DNA from: Veronia nyctiphanis
GTDB lineage: Bacteria > Pseudomonadota > Gammaproteobacteria > Enterobacterales > Vibrionaceae
Length of the DNA stretch: 40,678 bases
NCBI RefSeq assembly: GCF_004116385.1
Contig: NZ_PEIB01000039.1
Coordinates: 1 to 40,678 of the forward strand
Direction: 5' to 3'
Part shown: in pieces, positions 8,938-16,931 of the stretch
How positions within the stretch are numbered: the first letter of the stretch is position 1
Layout: each line of letters begins with the position of its first letter
Notes under the pieces: generated by a model
Database searches by the model: none
What the model was told of the DNA's origin: nothing
The model's input: the letters and a program-made list of their open reading frames with translations, nothing else
Program-made: the position numbers and the translations under genes

Positions 8938-10056
8938 GAACCTTGGCTGCGTTATCCGCTTCACTGGCATCAGACATTGATAACAGCAAGGTCGTCAATG
9001 TCAGTATTGATGGCGTTGAGGCATCCATTGGTCTGATTGACCTTGATGACCCGTGTTTTGAGCCGTCACAGTCACACCACCGCCACCACGTGCAGGTGAG
9101 AGTGTCAGCCTTTTCCCTCAATTACCGGGAACGATACCGCCTGTTGTCAGTGGTGGAATCGGAGCAACGGGCCTATCGCGTGTTGGGCTCTGAGTTTGTT
9201 GGCGTTGTTGAGGCGGTGGGCGACGACGTGTCCCATGTGCGCGTTGGTGACAGAGTTGTCGGTGATGGGTGTGTCGACTTGGCACGTCCTCCCCCGGTTT
9301 GACCAGCACCCGCGCCTCGGCAGAGCGACAGATTGTCCCCGCCCACAAAGTGGCCGTCATCGATGCGGCGGTCACGGACACGGTAGCGGCCGCGTTCAGT
9401 GTCGGCGCGCAAACCGGCTATTCGATGGTGAACCGCTTGCCGCTCAGTGACGGCGAGCATGTGCTGGTCACTGGCGCCACATCGAACACTGCCTTGTTTG
9501 CGATAAAAAAATTACTGCTGAAGCCTGTCACGGTTCATGCCCTGACAACCAGCCTGACTCTGTCGGGAAGTTGCAGGCCATGGGCGTTGACCACGTTTGC
9601 CTGATTGACCGGAAAAAAGACTTTTCCGAACAGCTTCAGGCCTATCTGACTCAGCACGCATGCCCGTATTTTGACCATGTGATTGACCCCTTTATGGATA
9701 TTTACCTGCCTAAATTGCTGCCGTTTGTTCGGCGCTTTGGCAGCTACATTTCCTGTGGTGTTGCGCGTCAGTCACCCCATGCCCGACTTGAAGGCTTTGT
9801 CTCCGACGAGCTTTCAATTGAGGAGGTGTTCAGCACCCTTCTTCGTAAGAGTATCCATTTTATTGGCAACAACCTTGGTACCTCTGCTGACCTCCAAGAG
9901 GCCCTCGATGATCTGTCAGCAGGCCGTTTAACTGTGGAGTTAGCCGAGGCGTTCAGTCATGAAGACACCTTGAAAAACTTTGTGCAATCGAGCCTCAACA
10001 GTCAGGGGCGGTTTGGCAAAGTGATCTTCCGTTACCCGCCGGCCGCCACGCAATAG
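8934..10056 (+). CDS. MDR-superfamily (quinone-reductase/alcohol-dehydrogenase-like) reductase, split by two apparent missing bases
   Basis: Three overlapping frames (8934-9302, a middle frame, 9571-10056) form one protein. Restoring a C in the C-run near 9295 joins VGDRVVGDG to SPGLTSTRASAERQIVPAHK; restoring a C near 9555 joins the middle part to SVGKLQAMGVDHVCLI. The result is 374 aa, normal for medium-chain dehydrogenase/reductases. It has a GroES-like N-domain (YRVLGSEFVGVVEAVGDDV), a substrate-side QTGYSMVNRLPL, and the nucleotide-binding VLVTGATSNTALFAIKK. I see no clear structural-zinc cysteine cluster. In lanthipeptide systems, LtnJ-type MDR enzymes reduce Dha to D-Ala; a similar dehydroresidue reduction is a reasonable inference here. 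Confidence 0.7.
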
Positions 10057-10068
10057 GAGTTACGTATT

Positions 10069-10598
10069 ATGAAATATGCCATGTCTTTTTTATCTCTCAT
10101 TATCGCAGGGTGCACCAGTCACAGCAGTGCTGCTGTCGAAGGCCCTTCAGTGCTCATTGACAAAGGCACTGTGATTGTCACTGTGGCTGACAGCGACTTT
10201 GACAAGCCTTACACCATCACCCATGCCCCTCAGGGCAAATGTGTCCCTGAAGTCAGCATCAATACTGAGGGGAACCGCACCGAGGTCACACATACCAAGG
10301 CGTGTTTTGGTGAGGGAAGAAACGAGGGAACGGTTTTTAACATCGTCGTTAACCCGTCCTACAGCCACCATATATCACTCAAAGCTGGGCAAATTTTTGC
10401 ACCTGATATCCGTGATTCTGCCACTTCAGCCAGTCACATGCTGTGGTGGATGTCGGCGGAATACACGGTAAAGGCACGTATAACCTTGTATCACGTAAAG
10501 CCTTGGTCGGCGCTGAAGGGACTTTAAACAACCCTGCGGCGACCAGTGAAAACAGACTGGATTTCTTTGTCAGTATGGGAGGCATCGACTTCCAGTAA
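10069..10598 (+). CDS. Small predicted lipoprotein, frameshift-split
   Basis: The N-terminus has a signal peptide with lipobox IAGC at residues 12-15, so the mature protein should be anchored by Cys15. The uninterrupted frame ends at 10527 with an unconvincing tail. Adding a T in the TT near 10424 leads into a better continuation (FSQSHAVVDVGGIHGKG, then LNNPAATSENRLDFFVSMGG) ending at 10598, giving 176 aa rich in beta strand. I do not recognise a family. Inside a biosynthetic operon, an envelope lipoprotein could be an immunity or export accessory factor, but nothing in the sequence proves this. Confidence 0.6.
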
Positions 10599-10632
10599 AC
10601 CAGTCTTCGTTTCGGTATTGATACCTGCTCTT

Positions 10633-10658
10633 GCCCGGTTTATCTCCAGCAGCCGGGC
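10633..10658 (+). other. GC-rich hairpin between lipoprotein and elimination-enzyme genes
   Basis: GCCCGG at 10633-10638 pairs with CCGGGC at 10653-10658 across a 14-base loop. It is followed by a short T-run (CTTTTTCC) and then the ribosome-binding AAGGA of the next gene. It may be a weak attenuator or an mRNA-processing site that lowers or separates expression of the last two operon genes. Confidence 0.4.
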
Positions 10659-10685
10659 CCTGTGACTTTTTCCAAGGACGGCGTT

Positions 10686-11543
10686 ATGTGGCAATCACAC
10701 CACTTTTTTTTATATGACTTTGAACAGATGAACCACTGTCTGGCGACCGTGGCTGCGTCTGTTGATCACTCTCTTCTCGACGATCTGTTTTTTATCCGTT
10801 ACTGGCACGGTGGCCCGCACCTTCGATTTCGTGTCCGGGCGCACGCTGATATCCAGCCATTACTGACGGAGCTGAACACCTACTGGCGCCAACACGGCCA
10901 ACCTCTGACCCTGGATGCAGAGAATTATTATCGTCCGTATCGACATCAGTTCAGCGGTGATGAAGGGGATATTCTCTACCCCAACGGTAGCATTCAGGCG
11001 ATTGATTATCAGCCGGAATACACCCGTTATGGTGGCGAGTATGGGATGCCATATTGTGAACAGTTTTTCTGTGAAGATTCACGCCGGATCTTGACATATT
11101 TATCGCAATCTCCCGAAGAAAACGAGCGCGTGATGTTTATGCTCAGCATCGCCTATCAGGATGTTGCCGCTGAATTCGGTTTGAACGGATTGTCGCTGCT
11201 GCATATCGAAGGGGCGCATGCCACAACGCAAAGTACACTGGTTGCTGAAAAGGTGCGCCAGAAGTTTGAGGCCAACCGACCTGCGTATCAGCAATATTAT
11301 CAGCACTATGTGACCGAGTTTCAACATGACGCCAACATTCAGCAGCTTAAACAAAGCCTTCGCACCTTGATATCGTCACTGCAACGCGGGCCCGTCGGTG
11401 CCATTGAACCCATCTTACACTCCCTACTGCACATGACCTTTAACCGACTGGGCGTACCGCCGTTCAAAGAAAGTGCGATCCGCTTTTTTGTTTATCTGAC
11501 CTTACTGCATTTCGGAGGCACCGATGAACGTCAAGCAAGTTGA
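10686..11543 (+). CDS. Split LanB elimination domain (SpaB_C / TbtC-like)
   Basis: 285 aa from ATG 10686, which has AAGGA seven bases upstream; an in-frame ATG at 10662 lies in the hairpin flank and is less likely. It matches the SpaB_C, thiopeptide-type elimination family: the N-terminal motif FFIRYWHGGPHLRFRV near residues 35-50 is typical. Its role would be to eliminate glutamate from glutamylated Ser/Thr and leave dehydroalanine or dehydrobutyrine, acting with the 811-aa glutamylation protein. The central part has PYRHQFSGDEGDIL and YGGEYGMPYCEQFF, a conserved Y.PE..RYGG-like block. The end overlaps the next start by 20 bp. Confidence 0.84.
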   Translation: MWQSHHFFLYDFEQMNHCLATVAASVDHSLLDDLFFIRYWHGGPHLRFRVRAHADIQPLLTELNTYWRQHGQPLTLDAENYYRPYRHQFSGDEGDILYPNGSIQAIDYQPEYTRYGGEYGMPYCEQFFCEDSRRILTYLSQSPEENERVMFMLSIAYQDVAAEFGLNGLSLLHIEGAHATTQSTLVAEKVRQKFEANRPAYQQYYQHYVTEFQHDANIQQLKQSLRTLISSLQRGPVGAIEPILHSLLHMTFNRLGVPPFKESAIRFFVYLTLLHFGGTDERQAS

Positions 11544-12606
11544 TATTCATTACAACAGCAACGACAGTGGTCTGTATCAGCAGTTATTTCTGCCACTGCA
11601 ATCTTTGTTTTCATCACAGCTTTTCGAAGATTGGAGCGTCTCCCGCGAATGGCAGCATGGCCCCCACTATCGGCTGCTATTGAACACCGACAGCCACTTT
11701 TATTCAGACGATCTACTGGCACAGGCCTTGTCACGGATAGATGACTTTTTCACCTCGTGTCCGTCACCAGAGCTCGATATAGATAACCACCGCCTCAAGC
11801 AAAAAAAGCTGATGGTAATTGAAAAAGTCAGCCTTGACCCTGAGATGGTAGAGCAAAACAACACCGTGCGGGTAACGGATACGCAGGCATCAAAACTTGG
11901 TCAACGGTATGAGAGTCAGCAACAATGGCGCAGCGTGTTTGAGGCCAACTGTCGCCTGCGCCCTTTACTACTGACGATGGGCGCAGAAACAAGCCGCAAT
12001 GCCGATCAGCAACGCTTTAACCTGATGATGTTGCTGGCGTGTATTTATCAGCCTAAACCCAGCAACGACCCTGAGGTAGGCGAATATAACGGCTTTCTTT
12101 CTTACCATTCCAATTTCACGTTCTGGGCGCACAGCTTGGGGGCGTCGGCGCAGACCGAGGTTGAGGAAAAATTCGACAAAAAATACCAACAGGACGCTGG
12201 CAACCTAACAGCATGGCTAGCAGCGTTGCAGGCCGAATTACAAAGCGATAACCCCTTTCTTTGTCGTTATGGGGCGTGGTTAAAGGCCCATTTCCTTGAC
12301 TTTACCAAACTGGTACAAGATGGCGTGATCCATCAGCGCTCTCCATACCCGAAACAAAAACTCGCCGATATTCGTGAGGTCTCAGCATTTCACAAATCGC
12401 ACTTTTATACCCGTGACGGCCAGGCGTTCGAATTTCCCCTCGACTTTGGCAGCTATCGATGGCTACTGAACATTGTGTACCGACAGTTCCCATTGCTGAA
12501 CTACACGCCACTGGATCGCCAGTATTTCAACTATTGCCTGTCCCGTTTTGAAAGGGAGAATCGTCAACAGGTCGCCCAATTAAGGGCTGCTTTGTATCAG
12601 TGCTGA
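11524..12606 (+). CDS. Second elimination-fold protein, candidate pyridine synthase (TbtD-like)
   Basis: 360 aa, overlapping the previous gene by 20 bp. It shares the elimination-domain layout: REWQHGPHYRLLL near residues 40-52 is the counterpart of RYWHGGPHLRFRV. It is longer and diverged, with FNLMMLLACIYQP and GFLSYHSNFTFWAHSL near residues 160-205. In thiopeptide clusters a second, elimination-like protein of about this size catalyses the formal [4+2] cyclisation between two Dha residues that builds the central pyridine and releases the leader. Length, order and fold relationship support that role. A second dehydratase elimination protein remains the alternative. Confidence 0.65.
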   Translation: MNVKQVDIHYNSNDSGLYQQLFLPLQSLFSSQLFEDWSVSREWQHGPHYRLLLNTDSHFYSDDLLAQALSRIDDFFTSCPSPELDIDNHRLKQKKLMVIEKVSLDPEMVEQNNTVRVTDTQASKLGQRYESQQQWRSVFEANCRLRPLLLTMGAETSRNADQQRFNLMMLLACIYQPKPSNDPEVGEYNGFLSYHSNFTFWAHSLGASAQTEVEEKFDKKYQQDAGNLTAWLAALQAELQSDNPFLCRYGAWLKAHFLDFTKLVQDGVIHQRSPYPKQKLADIREVSAFHKSHFYTRDGQAFEFPLDFGSYRWLLNIVYRQFPLLNYTPLDRQYFNYCLSRFERENRQQVAQLRAALYQC

Positions 12607-12656
12607 CGACTGGTTGGTTACGCGTTTAGAAGTATTTGGCACGTTGCAAAAAAAGG

Positions 12657-12679
12657 CACCGCAATGGGCGGTGTTTTTT
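12657..12679 (+). terminator. Intrinsic terminator of the biosynthetic operon
   Basis: CACCGC pairs with GCGGTG across a five-base loop and is followed by TTTTTTC; an A-run precedes it. It lies about 50 bp after the last biosynthetic stop codon. Confidence 0.85.
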
Positions 12680-12809
12680 CGTTCTTTGCCTTTTCTGCCA
12701 GTAACACCTGCGATTTCACGGTGCCTTACCTGTCAAAACTACAAGGGTTTCCTCATTGCGTTCGCCATACACTTTGGTGGACTTCTTAATGACGTAAATG
12801 GAGGGATAC

Positions 12810-13142
12810 ATGGCTTGGTTTTGTTTAGCTGTCGCGGGATTATTCGAAGTTTTCTGGGCGATCAGCATGAAATATTCACAAGGTTTCACCAAATTATGGC
12901 CATCAGCGATGACTATCGCAGGGATGTGGGTGTCATTTGGCTTCCTCGCCTATGCAATGAAAACCCTTCCTGTCGGCAATGCCTATGCTGCATGGACGGG
13001 CATCGGTGCCGTGGGTGTGATGATTGCTGGCGTGATCCTCTTTGATGAAAAGCTCGACTGGGTGCGAATGAGCTGTATTGGCCTGATTGTTATTGGCATT
13101 GTCGGCCTGAAATTTATGAGCGGTGATACCCATCAGGTATAA
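12810..13142 (+). CDS. gdx: Small multidrug resistance protein, Gdx/SugE subtype
   Basis: 110 aa from the ATG at 12810 with GGAGGG-like sequence upstream; the ATG at 12798 overlaps that ribosome-binding site. Four membrane helices. The SMR landmark Glu lies in GLFEVFWA near residue 13, and WTGIGAVGV and ILFDE follow. The Gdx (SugE) subtype is marked by LEVFWA..LKY-like and MKTLPVGNAYAAWTG motifs rather than the EmrE pattern. Gdx exports guanidinium in exchange for protons. I looked for a guanidine riboswitch in 12680-12800 and found no convincing one. It is separated from the peptide operon by a terminator, so it is probably not part of biosynthesis. Confidence 0.87.
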   Translation: MAWFCLAVAGLFEVFWAISMKYSQGFTKLWPSAMTIAGMWVSFGFLAYAMKTLPVGNAYAAWTGIGAVGVMIAGVILFDEKLDWVRMSCIGLIVIGIVGLKFMSGDTHQV

Positions 13143-13170
13143 CCCTGTGTCAAGGGGGCAGGAATAAGGT

Positions 13171-13305
13171 ATGGATACGTCACTCTCATTACACATATCA
13201 CGTCTTGACCTGCGCCAGAGTGGGCACAGCAATATGCTCTCTGATCTGGACATCCAACCTAATCTGGTCGGCCTTGTGGTCTCATTGGTGTTGGAAAGAC
13301 AGTAG
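13171..13305 (+). CDS. Possible 44-aa protein of unknown function
   Basis: Short frame starting ATG 13171 after AGGAATAAGG and ending TAG 13305. It has a mildly hydrophobic end (PNLVGLVVSLVLE). No family is recognised. It may be a real small gene downstream of gdx or the remnant of a longer one; support is limited to the ribosome-binding sequence and an open frame. Confidence 0.25.
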   Translation: MDTSLSLHISRLDLRQSGHSNMLSDLDIQPNLVGLVVSLVLERQ

Positions 13306-13339
13306 CGACAGCATTCTTGTGAGGAATCGATGCGATGAC

Positions 13340-13369
13340 GACAAGCTCTGAGATAGGTCAGAGCTTGTC
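13340..13369. terminator. Perfect 12-bp hairpin between convergent genes
   Basis: GACAAGCTCTGA at 13340-13351 pairs perfectly with 13358-13369 around a six-base loop. It sits between the rightward gdx region and the leftward DUF2589 operon and probably ends transcription from one or both sides, although it lacks a long T-run on either side. Confidence 0.6.
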
Positions 13370-13399
13370 TTATACCCGGTCACTCATACGCCAAATCGG

Positions 13400-13675
13400 T
13401 CATAGAAAGTTGGGTTTTCGCCTGAAGCCGATATGGTAAGAAACCTGCTGGGCTACCACGGTATTTTCGCCCATTTTAAATACCTTAAAACCCGTATCCT
13501 TACCAATTAACATGCCTTTTGGGCTGCCATTAAGGCATTGATTGAGCTTGTCAATTTGACGCTGCATCTGCGCATCATCCTCATGGCCATTAGCGTTGTA
13601 TCGGCCGACAACAATACGTTCAATAAAACGAACCTCTGATAAGTCGAGAGCTGGCGTTTGTTTGGCGGGTCCCAT
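13400..13675 (-). CDS. Unknown 91-aa protein at the end of the DUF2589 operon
   Basis: Frame from 13675 leftward, 13 bp after the stop of the DUF2589 protein upstream, so co-transcribed with it. It has a central helix (AQMQRQIDKLNQCLNG) flanked by beta-rich parts (GMLIGKDTGFKVFKMG, VVAQQVSYHIGF). No signal peptide or membrane segment. I do not recognise the family. Its fixed place behind two DUF2589-type genes suggests a partner of those proteins. Confidence 0.65.
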   Translation of the reverse strand: MGPAKQTPALDLSEVRFIERIVVGRYNANGHEDDAQMQRQIDKLNQCLNGSPKGMLIGKDTGFKVFKMGENTVVAQQVSYHIGFRRKPNFL

Positions 13676-13688
13676 ATGCGCTCCTTAA

Positions 13689-14630
13689 TTAACCACCACT
13701 GCCATCTTCAGTGGGTAGTGCCTTCTCCGCAACCTCCTTCTTGACGCCTTGGCGGATCAGTTGCAGGATCATCTGTTGTTTCTCAAGCTCGGCTTGTTTT
13801 TTCTCAAGCTTATCCTGTTGTTCTTTTGCCGATTTTTTCGCGTCATCTACGGCTGTTTTCTCTGCATCTGCTGATTTTTTGTCGCCAGTATTAGGGGCTT
13901 CATTTGTCGATATTGCTTCTTGGTATTTACGCTCTGCTGCCTGTAATTTGGTCTGGCAGACTTGGTATTTGGCCCGCTCAACATCGACGTCTCTTCCTGC
14001 TTCGTTGACTTTGTCGAGTTGTTCAAGCATCTCCGATGAATCACTGGTTTTGTTGTCGATGGCTTTGGGGGCCACGGCTTCGCCAATGATATCCAGTACC
14101 CGTGACAGCCCTTCCGGTGTGCCCGCTTGCGAGGCGTGAACCTCAACATGGTATTTGGCAGAGTTATCACTTTTTCGCGTGTTCTCTTTGTGAGAAGCCA
14201 CACTGCCTGATACTTTTGCGGTCGCACTGAGTGGCCCCCACCCTACTTTGGCATTGACTGAAAATTGCCCCTTTTTGTCTTCCGTTTCTTTTGATTCTTC
14301 TGACGAGCGGACTTCCATATCAAAAGTGATATCCACTTCGTCGACCAAGAGGCTTGGCACATTGACAATGGCCAGCACCGGCACTTCCATCGATACCCGG
14401 TTTTGTTCGATGATGTCTTTACCGGATGCGTCTTTTCCTGTGACGATGTTTTTATCAAAGGAGAAGTCTGCCGTTCGGGTTTTATCGCCGTCAAAGCCGA
14501 CATCCTTGATAAAATCAACCGTCGATCGTGCCAGCATAGTTTGTGCGTCGCACGCTGCCTTGAGCGGAGAGCCAATCAACGATGCCATGGGCAACCCAGT
14601 AAATTGATTTTTGATACTTTCAAGAGCCAT
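13689..14630 (-). CDS. DUF2589-family protein with long charged C-terminal coiled coil
   Basis: 313 aa, starting at ATG 14630-14628, which shares one base with the preceding TAA. Residues 1-190 match the DUF2589 layout: an N-terminal GLPMASLIGSPLKAACDAQ helix, a beta-sandwich segment (VPVLAIVNVPSLLVDEVDITFDMEV), and the closing block YHVEVHASQAGTPEGLSRVLDII that typifies the family. Residues 215-300 are a long Lys/Glu/Gln coiled coil (KQAELEKQQMILQLI). The molecular function of DUF2589 is not known. No secretion signal. A second, shorter relative is encoded just upstream. Confidence 0.75.
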   Translation of the reverse strand: MALESIKNQFTGLPMASLIGSPLKAACDAQTMLARSTVDFIKDVGFDGDKTRTADFSFDKNIVTGKDASGKDIIEQNRVSMEVPVLAIVNVPSLLVDEVDITFDMEVRSSEESKETEDKKGQFSVNAKVGWGPLSATAKVSGSVASHKENTRKSDNSAKYHVEVHASQAGTPEGLSRVLDIIGEAVAPKAIDNKTSDSSEMLEQLDKVNEAGRDVDVERAKYQVCQTKLQAAERKYQEAISTNEAPNTGDKKSADAEKTAVDDAKKSAKEQQDKLEKKQAELEKQQMILQLIRQGVKKEVAEKALPTEDGSGG

Positions 14631-15222
14631 TATTTTCTTCCTCTATCTTCTGATGCTTTTTTTGACGCCGTTTTTGTTTCTACAGCGCGCTTGTCTTCTG
14701 TTCCTAAAATGCGCAAAGGCGTAATTTTGTTGTTGTATTTATCGATAACTTTCATCACCGACTCGGGCGATTCATTTGATTTAAATTTGGCTTTAAAGCT
14801 GATGATATCTTTGCTGTATCGGTTTCATCACGGGTACCGGGCGCAATATCGACAATAAATTTGGGGGGATGATTGATGTCGTCAACCATGCTTTCGTGCA
14901 GTTCGCTCTCTTCAATCCCAGTCATCTTCACTGAGAAGTCAACGTCAAGCTCATCAAGGTATAAGCCCTTTGCGTCGACAACGGATATCAGCGGCATTTC
15001 GATGATATGGTTGTCATCAAGCTTTAATTGAATGGTTCTTGGGCTGAGCACACCCTCGTCGTCGTCTTCATGTTGATAAAAATACTGATCGATAATGTTT
15101 TGATAGTGGTTGAGGTTTAATTCACTGGCGCAGTTGGCGACATAACTCAGGCCCCGAACGATGGCATCCAGGTATTGCTTTGATACATTAGCGTTGTTTT
15201 TGCCGCAGGAAGAGAGTTGCAT
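14630..15222 (-). CDS. DUF2589-like protein, frameshift-split
   Basis: The open frame from 15222 stops early near 14755 with an odd tail. Adding one A to the A-run near 14814 continues the protein as DIISFKAKFKSNESPESVMK and on to the TAA at 14630-14632, 197 aa. The restored ending (ESPESVMKVIDKYNN) corresponds to the TPEGLSRVLDII block of its neighbour, and LISVVDAKGLYLDELDVDF corresponds to the neighbour's LAIVNVPSLLVDEVDITF, so the two are paralogues. It overlaps the next start by one base. First gene of the operon; 15223-15381 should hold its promoter. Confidence 0.68.
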
Positions 15223-15381
15223 GACATGGCCTCATTGTGTGATGAAAGATGAAGCCAGAGTAAAAAAGAACAAGCGTGGGGATGATAAGGAAATGCTTCC
15301 TTTGGCACCTCAATATGTGTCTATGGTGTAAGTAATAAACGATTTTTAATGCACTATAACTTTGTATTTAATAAGTAACTA

Positions 15382-16446
15382 TTACGGACCTTTCGCAACA
15401 TCACCCGCCAACATTGCCTCACGCATCGCCACACTGAAGCGGGTCATAAAATCGCCGTCTAAGGCTCTGCCACTTTCCATCAGCTGAGCGGAATACATCA
15501 TCATGCCGTTAAGCTCATCAACGGTTGGGTTGCCGCTTAACCCAGGTATAAAATCAGCCACCAGATCGTAGATCATCATCGCGGTCTCAATCGGCGACGT
15601 CGCGTCTGCCAGTTGCTGGCGCTCTTTCGCCTCTTCTTTGTTCACCGGCTTACGCCAGTGATACAAAAACTCAATCTTGGCGATTTTCCGCCCGCGGCGG
15701 ATCGCCCTATAACCAAAGGTGCCGTCATCGCTGACCAAAAACTCCAAGTGCGGGTCATTTTTACTGATCTCTTCTATCGAAGCGCGGATACAGCGGTCAA
15801 TAAACACCTTGTTGTTGGCATAGCTGGTTTTGATCAGCTCGCCTTTTTCGTTCAGCAGGCCGAAAAAACCGTGCAGCTCTTCAATCGACTGCGGATGCAA
15901 AGTGTGTGACTGGTTTTTGAAGCGGGAAAGCAGCGGGTACAGGCGCTTGGAATGTTCCTTCTTTAGCTTACGAAACACCCGATGATCAACCTGCGCATGC
16001 CCTTGGGCAACACCAAGGTACTCTTTCATCAATTCATCATTGGGAATAATGGTCAGCACCGCATCTTTGTATGACAACCGCTTAAACAAGGTGATGAAAT
16101 CAAACTCGCGGGTCAGCGGGTTGCGTACCCCAATCAGCCGATTGGCCAGCTTCTCTGCCGGGCCACTCAAGGTGTTAAACAAATTGGTGCTCGAGACGCC
16201 CAGCCATTCGCACAGCACATCCGATTTAAACTGGTACGCGGGCGCGCGAATCGCGGTGCCGTCAATAAAAGATTGCCAGTGGTCTTCATGTAAACGACTA
16301 AGCAGCAATGCCATGATGTCATGCTCTCGCGGGCTCAAGGACAACTGACTGAACAGGAGGTCGTGACTTTTCTTGAAGAACTGGGCGGGCAGCTGACGGC
16401 TGTCATCGGTCAGTATCACTTGTTGTTCGTTGTGGCTCGCAGTCAC
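15382..16446 (-). CDS. rep: Rep_3-type plasmid replication initiator
   Basis: 354 aa from GTG 16446, with AGGAG a few bases upstream in the reverse direction. It has the two winged-helix layout of Rep_3 initiators: LPAQFFKKSHDLLFSQLSLSPREHD and the DVLCEWLGVSS helix in the first, and HRVFRKLKKEHSKRLYPLLSRF (recognition-type helix) near residues 155-180 followed by IEFLYHW in the second. Such proteins bind iterons as monomers to open the origin and, as dimers, bind an inverted copy at their own promoter. Both kinds of site are present upstream (16459-16479; 16542-16825). The last ~70 residues extend beyond the usual core. Confidence 0.85.
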   Translation of the reverse strand: MTASHNEQQVILTDDSRQLPAQFFKKSHDLLFSQLSLSPREHDIMALLLSRLHEDHWQSFIDGTAIRAPAYQFKSDVLCEWLGVSSTNLFNTLSGPAEKLANRLIGVRNPLTREFDFITLFKRLSYKDAVLTIIPNDELMKEYLGVAQGHAQVDHRVFRKLKKEHSKRLYPLLSRFKNQSHTLHPQSIEELHGFFGLLNEKGELIKTSYANNKVFIDRCIRASIEEISKNDPHLEFLVSDDGTFGYRAIRRGRKIAKIEFLYHWRKPVNKEEAKERQQLADATSPIETAMMIYDLVADFIPGLSGNPTVDELNGMMMYSAQLMESGRALDGDFMTRFSVAMREAMLAGDVAKGP

Positions 16447-16458
16447 GCGTCGCTCCTT

Positions 16459-16479
16459 TTTAAAGGTTACAGATTTTTC
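16459..16479 (-). promoter_or_regulatory. Inverted iteron at the rep promoter (autoregulatory operator)
   Basis: The reverse strand reads GAAAAATCTGTAACCTTT, an iteron copy in the orientation opposite to those of the origin, starting 12 bp upstream of the rep GTG and touching its ribosome-binding region. In Rep_3 plasmids an inverted iteron here is the site where Rep dimers repress their own gene. Confidence 0.65.
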
Positions 16480-16541
16480 TTCGAGCAGTGTGGCATTCTT
16501 GTTTCAAGTCACACTTTTTTCTTTAAATCGGCTTTATAAAA

Positions 16542-16825
16542 GAAAAACCTGTGACCTTTAGTCTCAATGGTATGACAAAATTCAGAGAGTGCAAGGCTTT
16601 TAAATAAAAACCTGTAACCTTTGGAGTCTGTTACGGAAAAAAACGTCCTTTTAGGCCCCTACTGCCAGCGTTATGCACAGCATTACCCGGAAATAAAAGA
16701 AAAATAAGTGACCCTTAAAAGAGAAAAACGATCAGTTAAAAGAAAACACAGTGACCTTTAAAAGAAAAAAAAAGATCAGTTAAAGGAAAAAAACGATCGT
16801 AACAAAGAAAAACCTGTAACCTTAA
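16542..16825 (+). repeat. Iterons of the replication origin
   Basis: Direct copies of a ~19-bp element: GAAAAACCTGTGACCTTTA at 16542-16560, ATAAAAACCTGTAACCTTT at 16604-16622, GAAAACACAGTGACCTTTA at 16742-16760 and GAAAAACCTGTAACCTTAA at 16807-16825. Degenerate copies occur at about 16699-16717 and as GAAAAACGATCAGTTAAA-like units at 16723 and 16763-16800. They are the expected binding sites for the adjacent Rep protein. Confidence 0.8.
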
Positions 16826-16860
16826 ACTCGATAACCTTTTTATAATCATAGGGTTACCCT

Positions 16861-16920
16861 TATCTATATACTTTATAGATCTTATAGATCGTTATAGAGA
16901 TCCATAGATTGTTATAGAAA
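16861..16920 (+). repeat. AT-rich decamer array, probable DNA unwinding element
   Basis: Five consecutive 10-bp units beginning near 16871, four of them carrying TTATAGA and one CATAGA, in exact ten-base register. The stretch is very AT-rich and sits between the iterons and a DnaA box, the usual place for strand opening. Confidence 0.65.
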
Positions 16921-16922
16921 GG

Positions 16923-16931
16923 TGTGGATAA
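16923..16931 (-). promoter_or_regulatory. DnaA box
   Basis: TGTGGATAA is the reverse complement of the perfect R1-type box TTATCCACA, directly beside the AT-rich decamers. Confidence 0.75.

Noticed and set aside
1-12606. Class I lanthipeptide cluster
   Set aside because: There is a LanB-type enzyme, but it is split, there is no LanC cyclase, each core has only one Cys, and YcaO, ThiF-like and SagB-type genes are present. A thiopeptide-like pathway explains all of these.
12680-12800. Guanidine riboswitch ahead of gdx
   Set aside because: Gdx genes often follow such riboswitches, but I could not find the conserved ACGR loops or the ykkC core here.
12614-13045. 143-aa protein overlapping gdx
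   Set aside because: It is a shadow frame of the Gdx gene and runs through the operon terminator.
16542-16931. CRISPR-like array at the origin
   Set aside because: Repeats are ~19 bp, uneven and AT-rich, next to a rep gene and a DnaA box, with no Cas genes. They are iterons.
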